A stretch of DNA of 64,000 bases from positions 62,001 to 126,000 of the forward strand of contig JAWOKN010000096.1 in the NCBI GenBank assembly GCA_033854175.1, in the 5' to 3' direction. Numbering within the stretch: position 1 is the first letter of the stretch; every line of letters begins with the position of its first letter. Origin of the DNA: DATKPE01 sp033854175 (lineage in GTDB: Bacteria; Bacteroidota; Ignavibacteria; UBA10030; SZUA-254). The notes under the pieces are model-generated. The model was not told where the DNA came from and did no database searches. It saw nothing but the letters and a program-made list of their open reading frames with translations. Positions 9,243 to 17,578 of this stretch are shown here, one piece after another. The position numbers were made by a program, and so were the translations under genes.

Positions 9243-10072
9243 CGGACTACCGCCCCGACCACAATCATTGCGAATACAACGAATCCCAAACCTGCATTGA
9301 TCCGGAAAAATGCAAGTTCAACATTGGACGCCTTCCGCTGTTCGATCCATAATAGTATACCGGTCCCCAAGAGGAAAGGGAGTGCATACCATGTACGGAT
9401 AGTCGTAAAGAAGAGGAGCGTGAGACAAATGAAAGAAATAAAATGAAACAGCGCCGACCAGACGAGGGCCCGTTCTTTTCCGAATCGGGCCACGAACGAG
9501 AACAAACGCTCATTACGATCGAATTCCTCGTCCAGGGTTGCATAAATGATGTCAAATCCGGTACCCCAGAAAAGTGTAAAAAGGCACAATAGCACAGCGG
9601 GCAGAATATTCCCAAATGAAGGAGAGGCCGCAAAATAACCCCCTAGGGGTGCCATAGACATGCCAAGCCCGACACCAAAATGCGCGAGGACAGTGTATCG
9701 CTTCATATAGGGGTACAGGATGAAAATCAACAGTGGTATAGGGGAGAGAATCAGGCAAAATAAAGATATAAGAGCTGCCGAACCGAAATAGAGGATGCCA
9801 CCACCGCATAATACGCCGAATGCTTCACGAAGGCTCATTAGTCCACTCGGCAATTCCCTCAAGGCTGTTCGAGGATTACGGAAATCGATATGACGGTCAA
9901 TGATACGGTTTAGGGCAAACGCCGAGGTCCTTGCTCCCACGGCACAGATGAGGATTAACATCAGTGTTCCCGCGGCTGGAACTTCACGCATTCCGATGAT
10001 TACGCCGCCATAGATGAGGGGCAGTGTAAAAAGGGTGTGCTCAATTTTAACGAAATTAAAATATTTCCTCAC
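9239..10072 (-). CDS. UbiA-family prenyltransferase (MqnP role), membrane protein
   Basis: A 277-residue polytopic inner-membrane prenyltransferase, by context the enzyme that adds the polyprenyl tail to 1,4-dihydroxy-6-naphthoate. Both Asp-rich motifs are present: NRIIDRHIDFRN (about residues 56-67) and DIIYATLDEEFDRNERLF (about 175-192), with roughly eight hydrophobic segments. The N-terminus FVKIEHTLFTLPL is typical of the futalosine-associated UbiA branch. It is the first gene of the minus-strand menaquinone block and diverges from the chaperone cluster. Confidence 0.92.
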   Translation of the reverse strand: MRKYFNFVKIEHTLFTLPLIYGGVIIGMREVPAAGTLMLILICAVGARTSAFALNRIIDRHIDFRNPRTALRELPSGLMSLREAFGVLCGGGILYFGSAALISLFCLILSPIPLLIFILYPYMKRYTVLAHFGVGLGMSMAPLGGYFAASPSFGNILPAVLLCLFTLFWGTGFDIIYATLDEEFDRNERLFSFVARFGKERALVWSALFHFISFICLTLLFFTTIRTWYALPFLLGTGILLWIEQRKASNVELAFFRINAGLGFVVFAMIVVGAVVR

Positions 10073-10309
10073 TTGACAGGTATGAAAATGATTTTAAACA
10101 AAAATATAGACAAAATACCACCCTTAATCAAGGATGCAGACGGAAGGTGTTTTTGATGTTCAAGGACATTAAAGAGTGCGAGAACGATCGCCACGCTTGC
10201 CCAAGAACAGGGCAATCCTTGAATCTTTACCAAAATTTGGTTATTATGTAAGTTCAGAAAAACCTCAAATATCCGACCTCTTTAATCGCTAATGAAAGGA
10301 AGTTGAAGG

Positions 10310-12310
10310 ATGAAGTTCAGATGTGGGCTTATGGCCATGTTTGCTATCTTGGTGTCTTTATACTCCAATGGATGCTCACCCAGCGTAGGTGACCTCGTCG
10401 TTCTTGAGGTGGGCCCATCTCGTGTTAATCTTGCCGACTACCAGACATTTTATTTAAAGAACAACGCCAATATTGAGGCGGCCAAAAAGAGTACTCAAGA
10501 AGAGAGGGAACATTTTCTCGATCTGCTAACAGAATACAAGTTAAAATTACAGGATGCCTATGATCGTAATCTGTTGAACGATCCAGAAATACAGAATGAG
10601 CTGAAGGAATACCGGTCAAGTTTGGCATCCAGTTTTCTTCTTGAAAAAGAATTAACGGAGCCCGGCATAAAGCAAATGTACGAACGCAGGAAACAAAATA
10701 TCCGCGCACAGCATATCCTTATCTCTGTACGTCAGGATGCTTCACCTGAGGATACCCTGAAGGCCTATCAGAAAGCGCTGGAGGTAATCAATCTCTCAAA
10801 GACGGTACCGTTTGATACACTTGTTGCGAAATATTCTGAAGATCCTTCAGCCAAGCAAAACCATGGCGATTTATATTATTTTACGAGCGGGGTGATGGTC
10901 AAGGCTTTCGAAGATGCCGCATATTCAATGAAGGTTGGTGAGATTAGCAAGGGACCGACGCGATCGAGTTTTGGATATCACATTATAAAAATTCTCAATA
11001 TTGAACCGGCTCGTGCCATAAAAGTTCGCCACATCATGATGCGATTTCAATCTACGACACCTGACTCGGCGGATAGTGCTAATTCATACGCACGGATCAT
11101 CGCAGCTCAGGATAGTTTAAAGAAAGGCTGGGATTTCGCAAAACTTGCGATCAAGGTCTCCGAGGATCCCGGGAGTGCTCCTCAGGGCGGTGACCTTCCA
11201 TGGTTCGAACGAAGGAGATTTATTGAACCGTTTGAAGATGCCGCTTTCTCACTCACGATTGGACAGGTATCGGGAATTGTCCGAACCCCGTTCGGATTCC
11301 ACATCATAAGGCTGGATAGTATCAAAGGTGTCCCACCGTATAATGAAATTTACGACCAGCTGAAGGCTAACTACCAGAAGAACAGGTATGCAGAGGATTA
11401 CACCGCTTACCTTGCGGCATTGAAAAAAGAGGTCGGATTTACATTTAATGAAGATGCATTTTCGGCGGTCGTCGGCCAACTCGACTCCGCAAAGACGACA
11501 GATGACAGTGCGTGGAATACGAGCGTATCCCCGGATATCCGCAAAATGACGATTGTCACCATCGGCAAAACCCAGATTCCCGTGGATTCTGTTCTGACCA
11601 TATTGGCCACGAAACCGGATTACCGGGACATAGCGCTTCGGAAGGCAGATCTCCGTCCAAAATTCGATAAAATTGCGGAGGGATTTCTGATCGACTACAA
11701 GTCAATTGGCCTGGAAAATCGCAACAAGGAATTTGCTACGCTCATGAAGGAATACACCGATGGGGTGGTTCTCTATAAGGCAGAGCAACTTGAGGTGTGG
11801 AACAGGACTTCGGTCACCGATTCCGCTCTCAGGGTATTCTATGAACAGAACCGTGAGAAGTTTATGTTTCCCGAACAAGTCAAGATCAATGAGATCATTT
11901 TCGATTCAGATACTACTGCAATGATGATTTACGATTCACTCGTTCACGGTACCGACTTTACCGGACTTGCATCCCGCTGGAATACCGATACGAAATTGCG
12001 TGAAGATAAAGGTGCACGCGGCCTGGTGAGCGTCGATGCTGATTCTGCGACTCGACGGGCTGCGCATCTCGGAGTCGGGGAATATTCTGATCCTGTAGAA
12101 ATAGATCGTGGTGAGTATGCCATTGTACAACTTCTGGGCAAAGAGGCGCCGCGTCAGAAAACATTTGAAGAAGCAGGTGCAGAAGTTTCAAATCTCTATC
12201 AGGAGTATGAATCTAAGCGGCTCGAAGACGCTTGGATTGACAAAATTCGGCAGCGATATCCAGTTAAACAGTATAAAGAAAATCTCAAGGTTGCATTTCA
12301 ATCCAACTAG
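10310..12310 (+). CDS. peptidyl-prolyl isomerase (parvulin/SurA type) with two clear rotamase domains
   Basis: A 666-residue exported folding factor. A signal sequence with Cys-22 (YSNGC, a loose lipobox) suggests a lipoprotein. A SurA-like helical N-domain is followed by two clear PpiC rotamase domains at about residues 131-230 (AQHILISV to SFGYHIIK) and 237-336 (VRHIMMRF to PFGFHIIR). A weaker third copy lies at about 533-635 (KINEIIFDSD to YAIVQLLGK). Parvulins catalyse cis/trans prolyl isomerisation and chaperone outer-membrane proteins in the periplasm. AGGAAG lies about 8 bases before the ATG. It is first of three tandem genes of this kind. Confidence 0.9.
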   Translation: MKFRCGLMAMFAILVSLYSNGCSPSVGDLVVLEVGPSRVNLADYQTFYLKNNANIEAAKKSTQEEREHFLDLLTEYKLKLQDAYDRNLLNDPEIQNELKEYRSSLASSFLLEKELTEPGIKQMYERRKQNIRAQHILISVRQDASPEDTLKAYQKALEVINLSKTVPFDTLVAKYSEDPSAKQNHGDLYYFTSGVMVKAFEDAAYSMKVGEISKGPTRSSFGYHIIKILNIEPARAIKVRHIMMRFQSTTPDSADSANSYARIIAAQDSLKKGWDFAKLAIKVSEDPGSAPQGGDLPWFERRRFIEPFEDAAFSLTIGQVSGIVRTPFGFHIIRLDSIKGVPPYNEIYDQLKANYQKNRYAEDYTAYLAALKKEVGFTFNEDAFSAVVGQLDSAKTTDDSAWNTSVSPDIRKMTIVTIGKTQIPVDSVLTILATKPDYRDIALRKADLRPKFDKIAEGFLIDYKSIGLENRNKEFATLMKEYTDGVVLYKAEQLEVWNRTSVTDSALRVFYEQNREKFMFPEQVKINEIIFDSDTTAMMIYDSLVHGTDFTGLASRWNTDTKLREDKGARGLVSVDADSATRRAAHLGVGEYSDPVEIDRGEYAIVQLLGKEAPRQKTFEEAGAEVSNLYQEYESKRLEDAWIDKIRQRYPVKQYKENLKVAFQSN

Positions 12311-12375
12311 AGGGCATATTTATAGATCAGCGTGTTCAACGAACGGTTGTTATTGCTGTTGTTCTTCTCGTAGTC

Positions 12376-13191
12376 TTGTTGCAAGATTGCGGCAAGCGGT
12401 TACCCCCCTCTACGGTCATTGCACGCGTGGGGAGCGATACACTCACGCTTGAGGAAGCAGTTCGTCATATCGATACCACCCGCAGTGACAAGAATATCCA
12501 ATTACGTCAGTATGTTGCTTCTTGGATAAATGTGGACTTAGTGTATCAGGAAGCCCGTCGGAAGGGGATTGAAAATTCCGCATCTGTGAACCGCCAACTT
12601 GAAGATATACGCCGACAGCTGGCAACCCAATCCTTTCTTGAACAATATGTCTATAATGACACAACAGCGATCCCTGACGATACTCTCCGGTCATATTTTG
12701 GGAATCATGCAACTGAATTTTTTATCCGTGAGGATGTAAAACAACTAAATATTGCGCTCATAAACAGCCGGGAAAAAGCCAGCGCATTTTCGGCAACTAT
12801 CGCGCAAGGAACACCATGGGGAGCCGCACTAGCAGCTTTTGTAAAAGATTCTTCTTCCGCTTCAACACTCCTCTCAGTGTCTACAGGAAAATATTACACC
12901 GTGCACACCATTGTTCCGCAGGAAATCTGGAAAGTTACCCAGTCGCTCTCACCTGGGGAAGTTTCCTATCCCGTGCGGACGGCCGCTGGGTACATCGTGG
13001 TTCAGACGGTCCGGACATTTAAACAGGGAGGATCATCCCCCTTTGATCTCGCGAAGGATGAAATATTTCAGCGCATCCTCTTGGACCGGCGTCGAAAAAA
13101 TTATGATGAATTTCTCAGAACGTTACGTAACCGGTATCCGGTTCAGGTGTATTTTTCCCCATCAATTGATTCGGCTGCTCACCATGAATAA
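12376..13191 (+). CDS. SurA/PpiC-like lipoprotein, start codon unclear
   Basis: The body resembles a parvulin-type chaperone: a SurA-like N-domain (LVYQEARRKGIENSASVN) and a degenerate rotamase region around residues 118-215 that retains AAGYIVVQ near its end. The only conventional start is TTG at 12376, but that lies inside an obvious export signal. The same frame is open from 12277 and encodes IDQRVQRTVVIAVVLLVV just before LLQDC, a charged n-region, hydrophobic core and lipobox-like Cys. No ATG, GTG or TTG occurs in that stretch. AGAGGG at 12309-12314 precedes an ATA at 12322 by seven bases. I keep the TTG as formal start but think the true one is upstream. It overlaps the next gene by eight bases. 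Confidence 0.75.
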   Translation: MLQDCGKRLPPSTVIARVGSDTLTLEEAVRHIDTTRSDKNIQLRQYVASWINVDLVYQEARRKGIENSASVNRQLEDIRRQLATQSFLEQYVYNDTTAIPDDTLRSYFGNHATEFFIREDVKQLNIALINSREKASAFSATIAQGTPWGAALAAFVKDSSSASTLLSVSTGKYYTVHTIVPQEIWKVTQSLSPGEVSYPVRTAAGYIVVQTVRTFKQGGSSPFDLAKDEIFQRILLDRRRKNYDEFLRTLRNRYPVQVYFSPSIDSAAHHE

Positions 13192-14464
13192 GATATTTTA
13201 TTTGTCGATCCTGCTCCTAGGATTGCGTGCTTTATCGCCTTCGCAGGAAACGGTCCTGGATAAAATCGTTGCAGTTGTCGGAAAAGAACCAATTTTACTT
13301 TCTGATCTAAACGCCCAGGTGGAATTTTATGCACTCAATAATCGTGCCGATCCATCGGCGCCGGGCTTGAAGGAACAAGTGCTCGATGCGATGATAAATG
13401 AGAAGCTGATGCTCGCGCGGGCACTTGAGGATACAAACGTCTCGGTAAAGGAAGATGATGTGACCGCGCAACTCGATGCACTGATCGCGCAAAGGGTCCA
13501 ACAGGTCGGTTCGGAAAAACGCCTAGAAGAGATTTACGGTATGCCAATATCCAGGATGAAACGGGAGTTCAGGGATGAGACCCGCAAACAACTTCTTATA
13601 CAGGATCTTCAGCAGTTAAAGTTTGGATCTCTCGAACCGACGCGTCATGAAGTGGAAGAATTCTATCAACAGTTCAAAGACAGCCTGCCGAAAGTTCCCG
13701 AAGAAGTCGAGCTCTATCATATTTTTGTCACCCCGAAGGTTAGTCCGACTATGAAAGCCATCGTGAGGGCAAAGGCGCAGAAGATTTTAGATTCGATCCG
13801 TGCAGGAGGTGATTTTGCGGATTTTGCGAAAAGGTATTCCGAGGATAAAGCGACTGCGGCAGCCGGGGGAGATCTCGGGACATGGCGGCGGGGACAGTTC
13901 GTAAGTGAATTTGAGGAAGCTGTTTTTGCTTTAAAGGATAGTGCCATTTCAGATATCGTGGAAACCTCACGGGGGTTTCACATCATTCAGCTCCTTGAGC
14001 GCCGCGGGGAATCTATTCATGCGAGGCAGATTTTGTTTAAACTGGGTCTCGATAGCACGAGTGCGGAAACGACGAAGGCATTTTTGATAAAATTGAGAGA
14101 CAGCGTGCTCCAGGGCCAGGCGAAGTTTTCCGATCTGGCAAAAAGGTACTCTGAGGATAAAGAAACCGGTCCCATGGGTGGATATGTAGGGGAATTTCCT
14201 TTTGAACAGCTTGAAAAGTCTATGCAGGAAATCGTGAAATCTCTGAAGGATGGCGAGATTAGCCAGCCTGAGCCGATCGCGTCCTCGACGGTGTCCGGGT
14301 ACCAGATTGTTCTTCTTAAAAAACGGTCTCCCGAGCATGCGATGAATCTTAATGATGACTGGAAGCGGCTTGAGCAACTTGCGACATCGTATAAACGCAA
14401 CGCAGAATATCAGAAATGGATCAAACGTCTTCGTTCGGAAATTTATTTGGACATACGATTATAA
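13184..14464 (+). CDS. surA: SurA-type periplasmic chaperone / peptidyl-prolyl isomerase
   Basis: A 426-residue protein: signal peptide MNKIFYLSILLLGLRALSPS, SurA N-terminal chaperone domain (DKIVAVVGKEPILLSDL; LDAMINEKLMLARALE) and two PpiC rotamase domains, at about residues 180-278 (ELYHIFVTPK to GFHIIQLL) and 284-390 (HARQILFKLG to YQIVLLKK). It should escort outer-membrane proteins across the periplasm. The ATG at 13184 was chosen because it starts a clean signal peptide and overlaps the previous stop by eight bases; the frame is open further upstream but only as antisense of no meaning. Confidence 0.9.
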   Translation: MNKIFYLSILLLGLRALSPSQETVLDKIVAVVGKEPILLSDLNAQVEFYALNNRADPSAPGLKEQVLDAMINEKLMLARALEDTNVSVKEDDVTAQLDALIAQRVQQVGSEKRLEEIYGMPISRMKREFRDETRKQLLIQDLQQLKFGSLEPTRHEVEEFYQQFKDSLPKVPEEVELYHIFVTPKVSPTMKAIVRAKAQKILDSIRAGGDFADFAKRYSEDKATAAAGGDLGTWRRGQFVSEFEEAVFALKDSAISDIVETSRGFHIIQLLERRGESIHARQILFKLGLDSTSAETTKAFLIKLRDSVLQGQAKFSDLAKRYSEDKETGPMGGYVGEFPFEQLEKSMQEIVKSLKDGEISQPEPIASSTVSGYQIVLLKKRSPEHAMNLNDDWKRLEQLATSYKRNAEYQKWIKRLRSEIYLDIRL

Positions 14465-14478
14465 TCTGAGATAAAATT

Positions 14479-15486
14479 ATGGAGAGTACTACAAAGGCTC
14501 AATTGGTGGATAACGACATTGAAAAAGTCGATAGTCTGAAGAAGAACTTCCTCTCGCTCAAGAGCGAAATTGCGAAGGTTATCATTGGTCAGGAAGACAC
14601 TATTGAACACCTTCTGATCTCACTTCTCGCCCGGGGGCATTGCCTTCTTGTCGGAGTTCCGGGTCTAGCGAAGACGCTTCTGATTAAAACACTCGCCGAG
14701 GTTCTCGATCTGAAATTCAACCGAATTCAGTTTACACCAGATCTGATGCCGAGTGATATTACCGGCACAGAGATTATTGAGGATAACCGGACAACGGGAA
14801 GCAAATCGTTTAAATTTGTCAAAGGCCCGGTCTTCGCGAATATCCTCCTCGCGGATGAAATTAACCGGACTCCCCCCAAAACGCAGGCGGCCCTGCTTGA
14901 AGCGATGCAGGAACATCATGTAACAGCGGCGGGACAGAAGTACATCCTTGAGGAACCATTCTTCGTTCTTGCCACGCAAAATCCTATCGAACAGGAAGGT
15001 ACATATCCCTTACCGGAAGCACAGCTTGATAGATTTATGTTCAATCTCTGGCTTGATTATCCGTCCCAGAGCGAGGAACAGGAAATCGTCCGTTCGACAA
15101 CGAGCATGTACATTCCGCAGCTCCATCATGTTCTTGCGAAGGAGGAAATTTTGTCGTACCAGGATGTGGTACGTAGGGTCCCGGTTGCAGATAATGTCAT
15201 TGAGTATGCCGTCGATCTCGTGACGCGGACCCGTCCAAAGATTAACACGGCTCCGCAATATATAAAAGACTGGTTAAGCTGGGGCGCCGGTCCTCGCGCA
15301 TCACAGTACCTCATTCTCGGTGCAAAGACCCGGGCCATTCTCGACGGACGGTATTCTCCGGATATCGAGGATGTTCGGCAGGTGGCTGGTATTGTGCTCC
15401 GTCACCGGATAGTTCCGAATTTTAACGCCGAAGCTGATGGCGTCACAGCCATGCAGATTGTGGAAAAGCTTCTCGGACAGAGCTGA
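14479..15486 (+). CDS. MoxR-family AAA+ ATPase
   Basis: A 335-residue AAA+ protein with Walker A GVPGLAKT (residues 59-66), Walker B ILLADEIN (122-129, Asp-126/Glu-127), sensor motif LATQNPIEQEGTYPLPEAQ and the C-terminal lid. MoxR ATPases act as chaperones that insert cofactors into or mature VWA-domain partner proteins. It lies 14 bases after the surA-type gene and 9 bases before the protease. A VWA protein is two genes on, the usual partnership, but the DUF58 gene that often follows moxR is absent and a protease takes its place. Confidence 0.92.
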   Translation: MESTTKAQLVDNDIEKVDSLKKNFLSLKSEIAKVIIGQEDTIEHLLISLLARGHCLLVGVPGLAKTLLIKTLAEVLDLKFNRIQFTPDLMPSDITGTEIIEDNRTTGSKSFKFVKGPVFANILLADEINRTPPKTQAALLEAMQEHHVTAAGQKYILEEPFFVLATQNPIEQEGTYPLPEAQLDRFMFNLWLDYPSQSEEQEIVRSTTSMYIPQLHHVLAKEEILSYQDVVRRVPVADNVIEYAVDLVTRTRPKINTAPQYIKDWLSWGAGPRASQYLILGAKTRAILDGRYSPDIEDVRQVAGIVLRHRIVPNFNAEADGVTAMQIVEKLLGQS

Positions 15487-15495
15487 GGAAATATT

Positions 15496-17565
15496 GTGCT
15501 GATCCATTCAGGATTGGTTCGTTCGTTGATCCTTACTTTCCTTGTCATCTGGCTATTAAACCCTGGAAAAATCCTTGGGCAGAAAAAATACTGGATTTAT
15601 TTTGCCGACAAAGGACCCACATCAACGGCTCCCGCATCACTGGCCACGGGTTCACCGCTGTATAACAACCTCATCTCAGAGTTCAATCCGCATGCGCTCG
15701 TACGGCGGGCCAAAGTTCTCCCGCACTCTGTGCTGTTCACAACTGCCGATCTGCCGATTTATCAGAGGTACATTGATGCCGTAAATGCATCAGGAGCGGT
15801 CATCGTTCATCAGTGCAGGTGGTTCAATGCGGTAAGTGCCCTGATGATGCCATCCCAGCTTAAATATGTCCGATCGCTACCCTTTGTTGTGGGGACAGAA
15901 CCTGTAAAATCATTTTCTCGTAAGTGGATTAAGGGTCAATTCCCAGGAGCGCATCAGCCGCTTTCTGATCTTTCGATTGATACAACCGCCTGGCTGACTC
16001 AGCTTCAGGCCGTCAACATTATTCCTCTTCATTCCCTCGGCATTACGGGAGAAGGAGTTTTGATAGGAATGCTCGATACCGGATTCCGGTGGCGCGTGCA
16101 TGAAGCGTTGAAGACCAGGCATGTGATTGACGAGTACGATTTTGTTTTTCATGATGACACAACGGCGAACCAGACTGGCGATAATCCGTATCAGGATTAT
16201 CATGGAACAATGACGATGTCACTAATCGGTGGATATAAACCCGGCTTGTTGATAGGAGCCGCATATGATGCGTCATTTATTCTGGGAAAGACCGAGGATA
16301 TCAGAAGTGAGAAAGAGATCGAGGAAGATAATTGGGCCGCGGCAATTGAATGGATGGAAAGAAATGGTGTTGATGTCGTCAGCAGCTCACTGGGGTATAA
16401 TATCTTTGACGATGGCACGGGTTATACTTGGGAAAATGGTGATTTTAATGGTCGGACTTCAATTACCGCCAGGGCCGCTGTCCGAGCGGCGGAGCTCGGG
16501 GTTGTTGTTTGTAATTCAATTGGGAACGAGGGTAATGGCGATGGTGTCATCGGTACTATGCTCACTCCCGGTGATGCCGACAGCATTCTATCTGTCGGAG
16601 CCGTCAGTCTCACCCGTCAGCTTGAACCGTTTAGTTCGACAGGGCCGACCAATGACGGCAGGATAAAACCGGATGTCGTGGCACCCGGTGATCTGGGTAT
16701 CATTTTTGCCGTCCCACCTGACGGTTACAGCCAGGGGGAAGAGGGAACGTCACTTTCGACACCTTTTGTCTCAGGTTCTGCGGCATTATTACTTTCTGTC
16801 CGTCCTGAGTTAACACCTATTCAAATACGTGATGCTCTGCGCAATACGGCTGATACCGTAGATGTGGCCACTTATCCCTCCATCCCGAATAACTTTACCG
16901 GATGGGGTCAGGTGAATGCTTTCCATGCCGCGCTATCCTTTGGTCCGATTTTCAGTAACCATCCGTCAACGTTCGTCATACATGGTCAGAACGTCATCGA
17001 AACGGATGTCGTTTCCAAGTTTGGCATTAACCGCGATAGCGTCATCCTTCATTTTACACTTGGGAAAAGTAAAGTTTTTCAATCGATACCGATGGATCTT
17101 GATTCGTCAATGTTTTTCATGACATCGGGGCGCTATCGCGTAGCTGTTCCGGTGCAGACATATGACACTCTTGTCCAGTTCTATGTCGATGTTGTTGACA
17201 GCGCTGGTAACCAGTACCGCAGTCCTTCGCCCGCAAGTACACATCTTTGGCAGTTCAATTATGGTATCGACTCTGTCAGATTATCTCCCACGCTCCCATC
17301 ACACTATACGCTGTATCAAAACTATCCTAATCCGTTTAATGGATATACAACAATCGAGTACGATCTTCCAACAGGAGGGTTTGTCTCCCTGAAAATCTAT
17401 ACTATTCTTGGAGAAGAGGTAGCGACGCTTGTCGACGGGAGGCAGGATGCGGGAACGAAAATCAAGAAGGTATTCGACGGTACACATCTTCCATCTGGAG
17501 TTTATTTCTATCGTCTCCGGACCTCTTCGTTTGAAACGACGAGAAAAATGCTTATCCTGAAATAG
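15496..17565 (+). CDS. secreted subtilisin-like (S8) protease with T9SS sorting domain
   Basis: A 689-residue exported serine protease. Signal peptide of about 28 residues (GTG start; ILTFLVIWLL core), a propeptide-like region, then the S8 catalytic domain with Asp-194 (GMLDTGF), His-236 (DYHGTMT), oxyanion Asn-344 (SIGNEGN) and Ser-419 (GTSLSTP). The last 80 or so residues form a type A C-terminal sorting domain (YQNYPNPFNGYTTIEYDLP, GEEVATLVDG, SGVYFYRL, KMLILK), which directs export through the type IX system. The triad is complete, so it should be active. It sits between the MoxR ATPase and the VWA protein with short gaps, suggesting one transcript. Confidence 0.93.
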   Translation: MLIHSGLVRSLILTFLVIWLLNPGKILGQKKYWIYFADKGPTSTAPASLATGSPLYNNLISEFNPHALVRRAKVLPHSVLFTTADLPIYQRYIDAVNASGAVIVHQCRWFNAVSALMMPSQLKYVRSLPFVVGTEPVKSFSRKWIKGQFPGAHQPLSDLSIDTTAWLTQLQAVNIIPLHSLGITGEGVLIGMLDTGFRWRVHEALKTRHVIDEYDFVFHDDTTANQTGDNPYQDYHGTMTMSLIGGYKPGLLIGAAYDASFILGKTEDIRSEKEIEEDNWAAAIEWMERNGVDVVSSSLGYNIFDDGTGYTWENGDFNGRTSITARAAVRAAELGVVVCNSIGNEGNGDGVIGTMLTPGDADSILSVGAVSLTRQLEPFSSTGPTNDGRIKPDVVAPGDLGIIFAVPPDGYSQGEEGTSLSTPFVSGSAALLLSVRPELTPIQIRDALRNTADTVDVATYPSIPNNFTGWGQVNAFHAALSFGPIFSNHPSTFVIHGQNVIETDVVSKFGINRDSVILHFTLGKSKVFQSIPMDLDSSMFFMTSGRYRVAVPVQTYDTLVQFYVDVVDSAGNQYRSPSPASTHLWQFNYGIDSVRLSPTLPSHYTLYQNYPNPFNGYTTIEYDLPTGGFVSLKIYTILGEEVATLVDGRQDAGTKIKKVFDGTHLPSGVYFYRLRTSSFETTRKMLILK

Positions 17566-17578
17566 GATCATTTGATGC

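Noticed and set aside
10229..10241. ACCAAAATTTGGT dyad in the ubiA/PPIase divergent region
   Set aside because: Single short imperfect palindrome, no second copy and no regulator gene nearby; not enough to call an operator.
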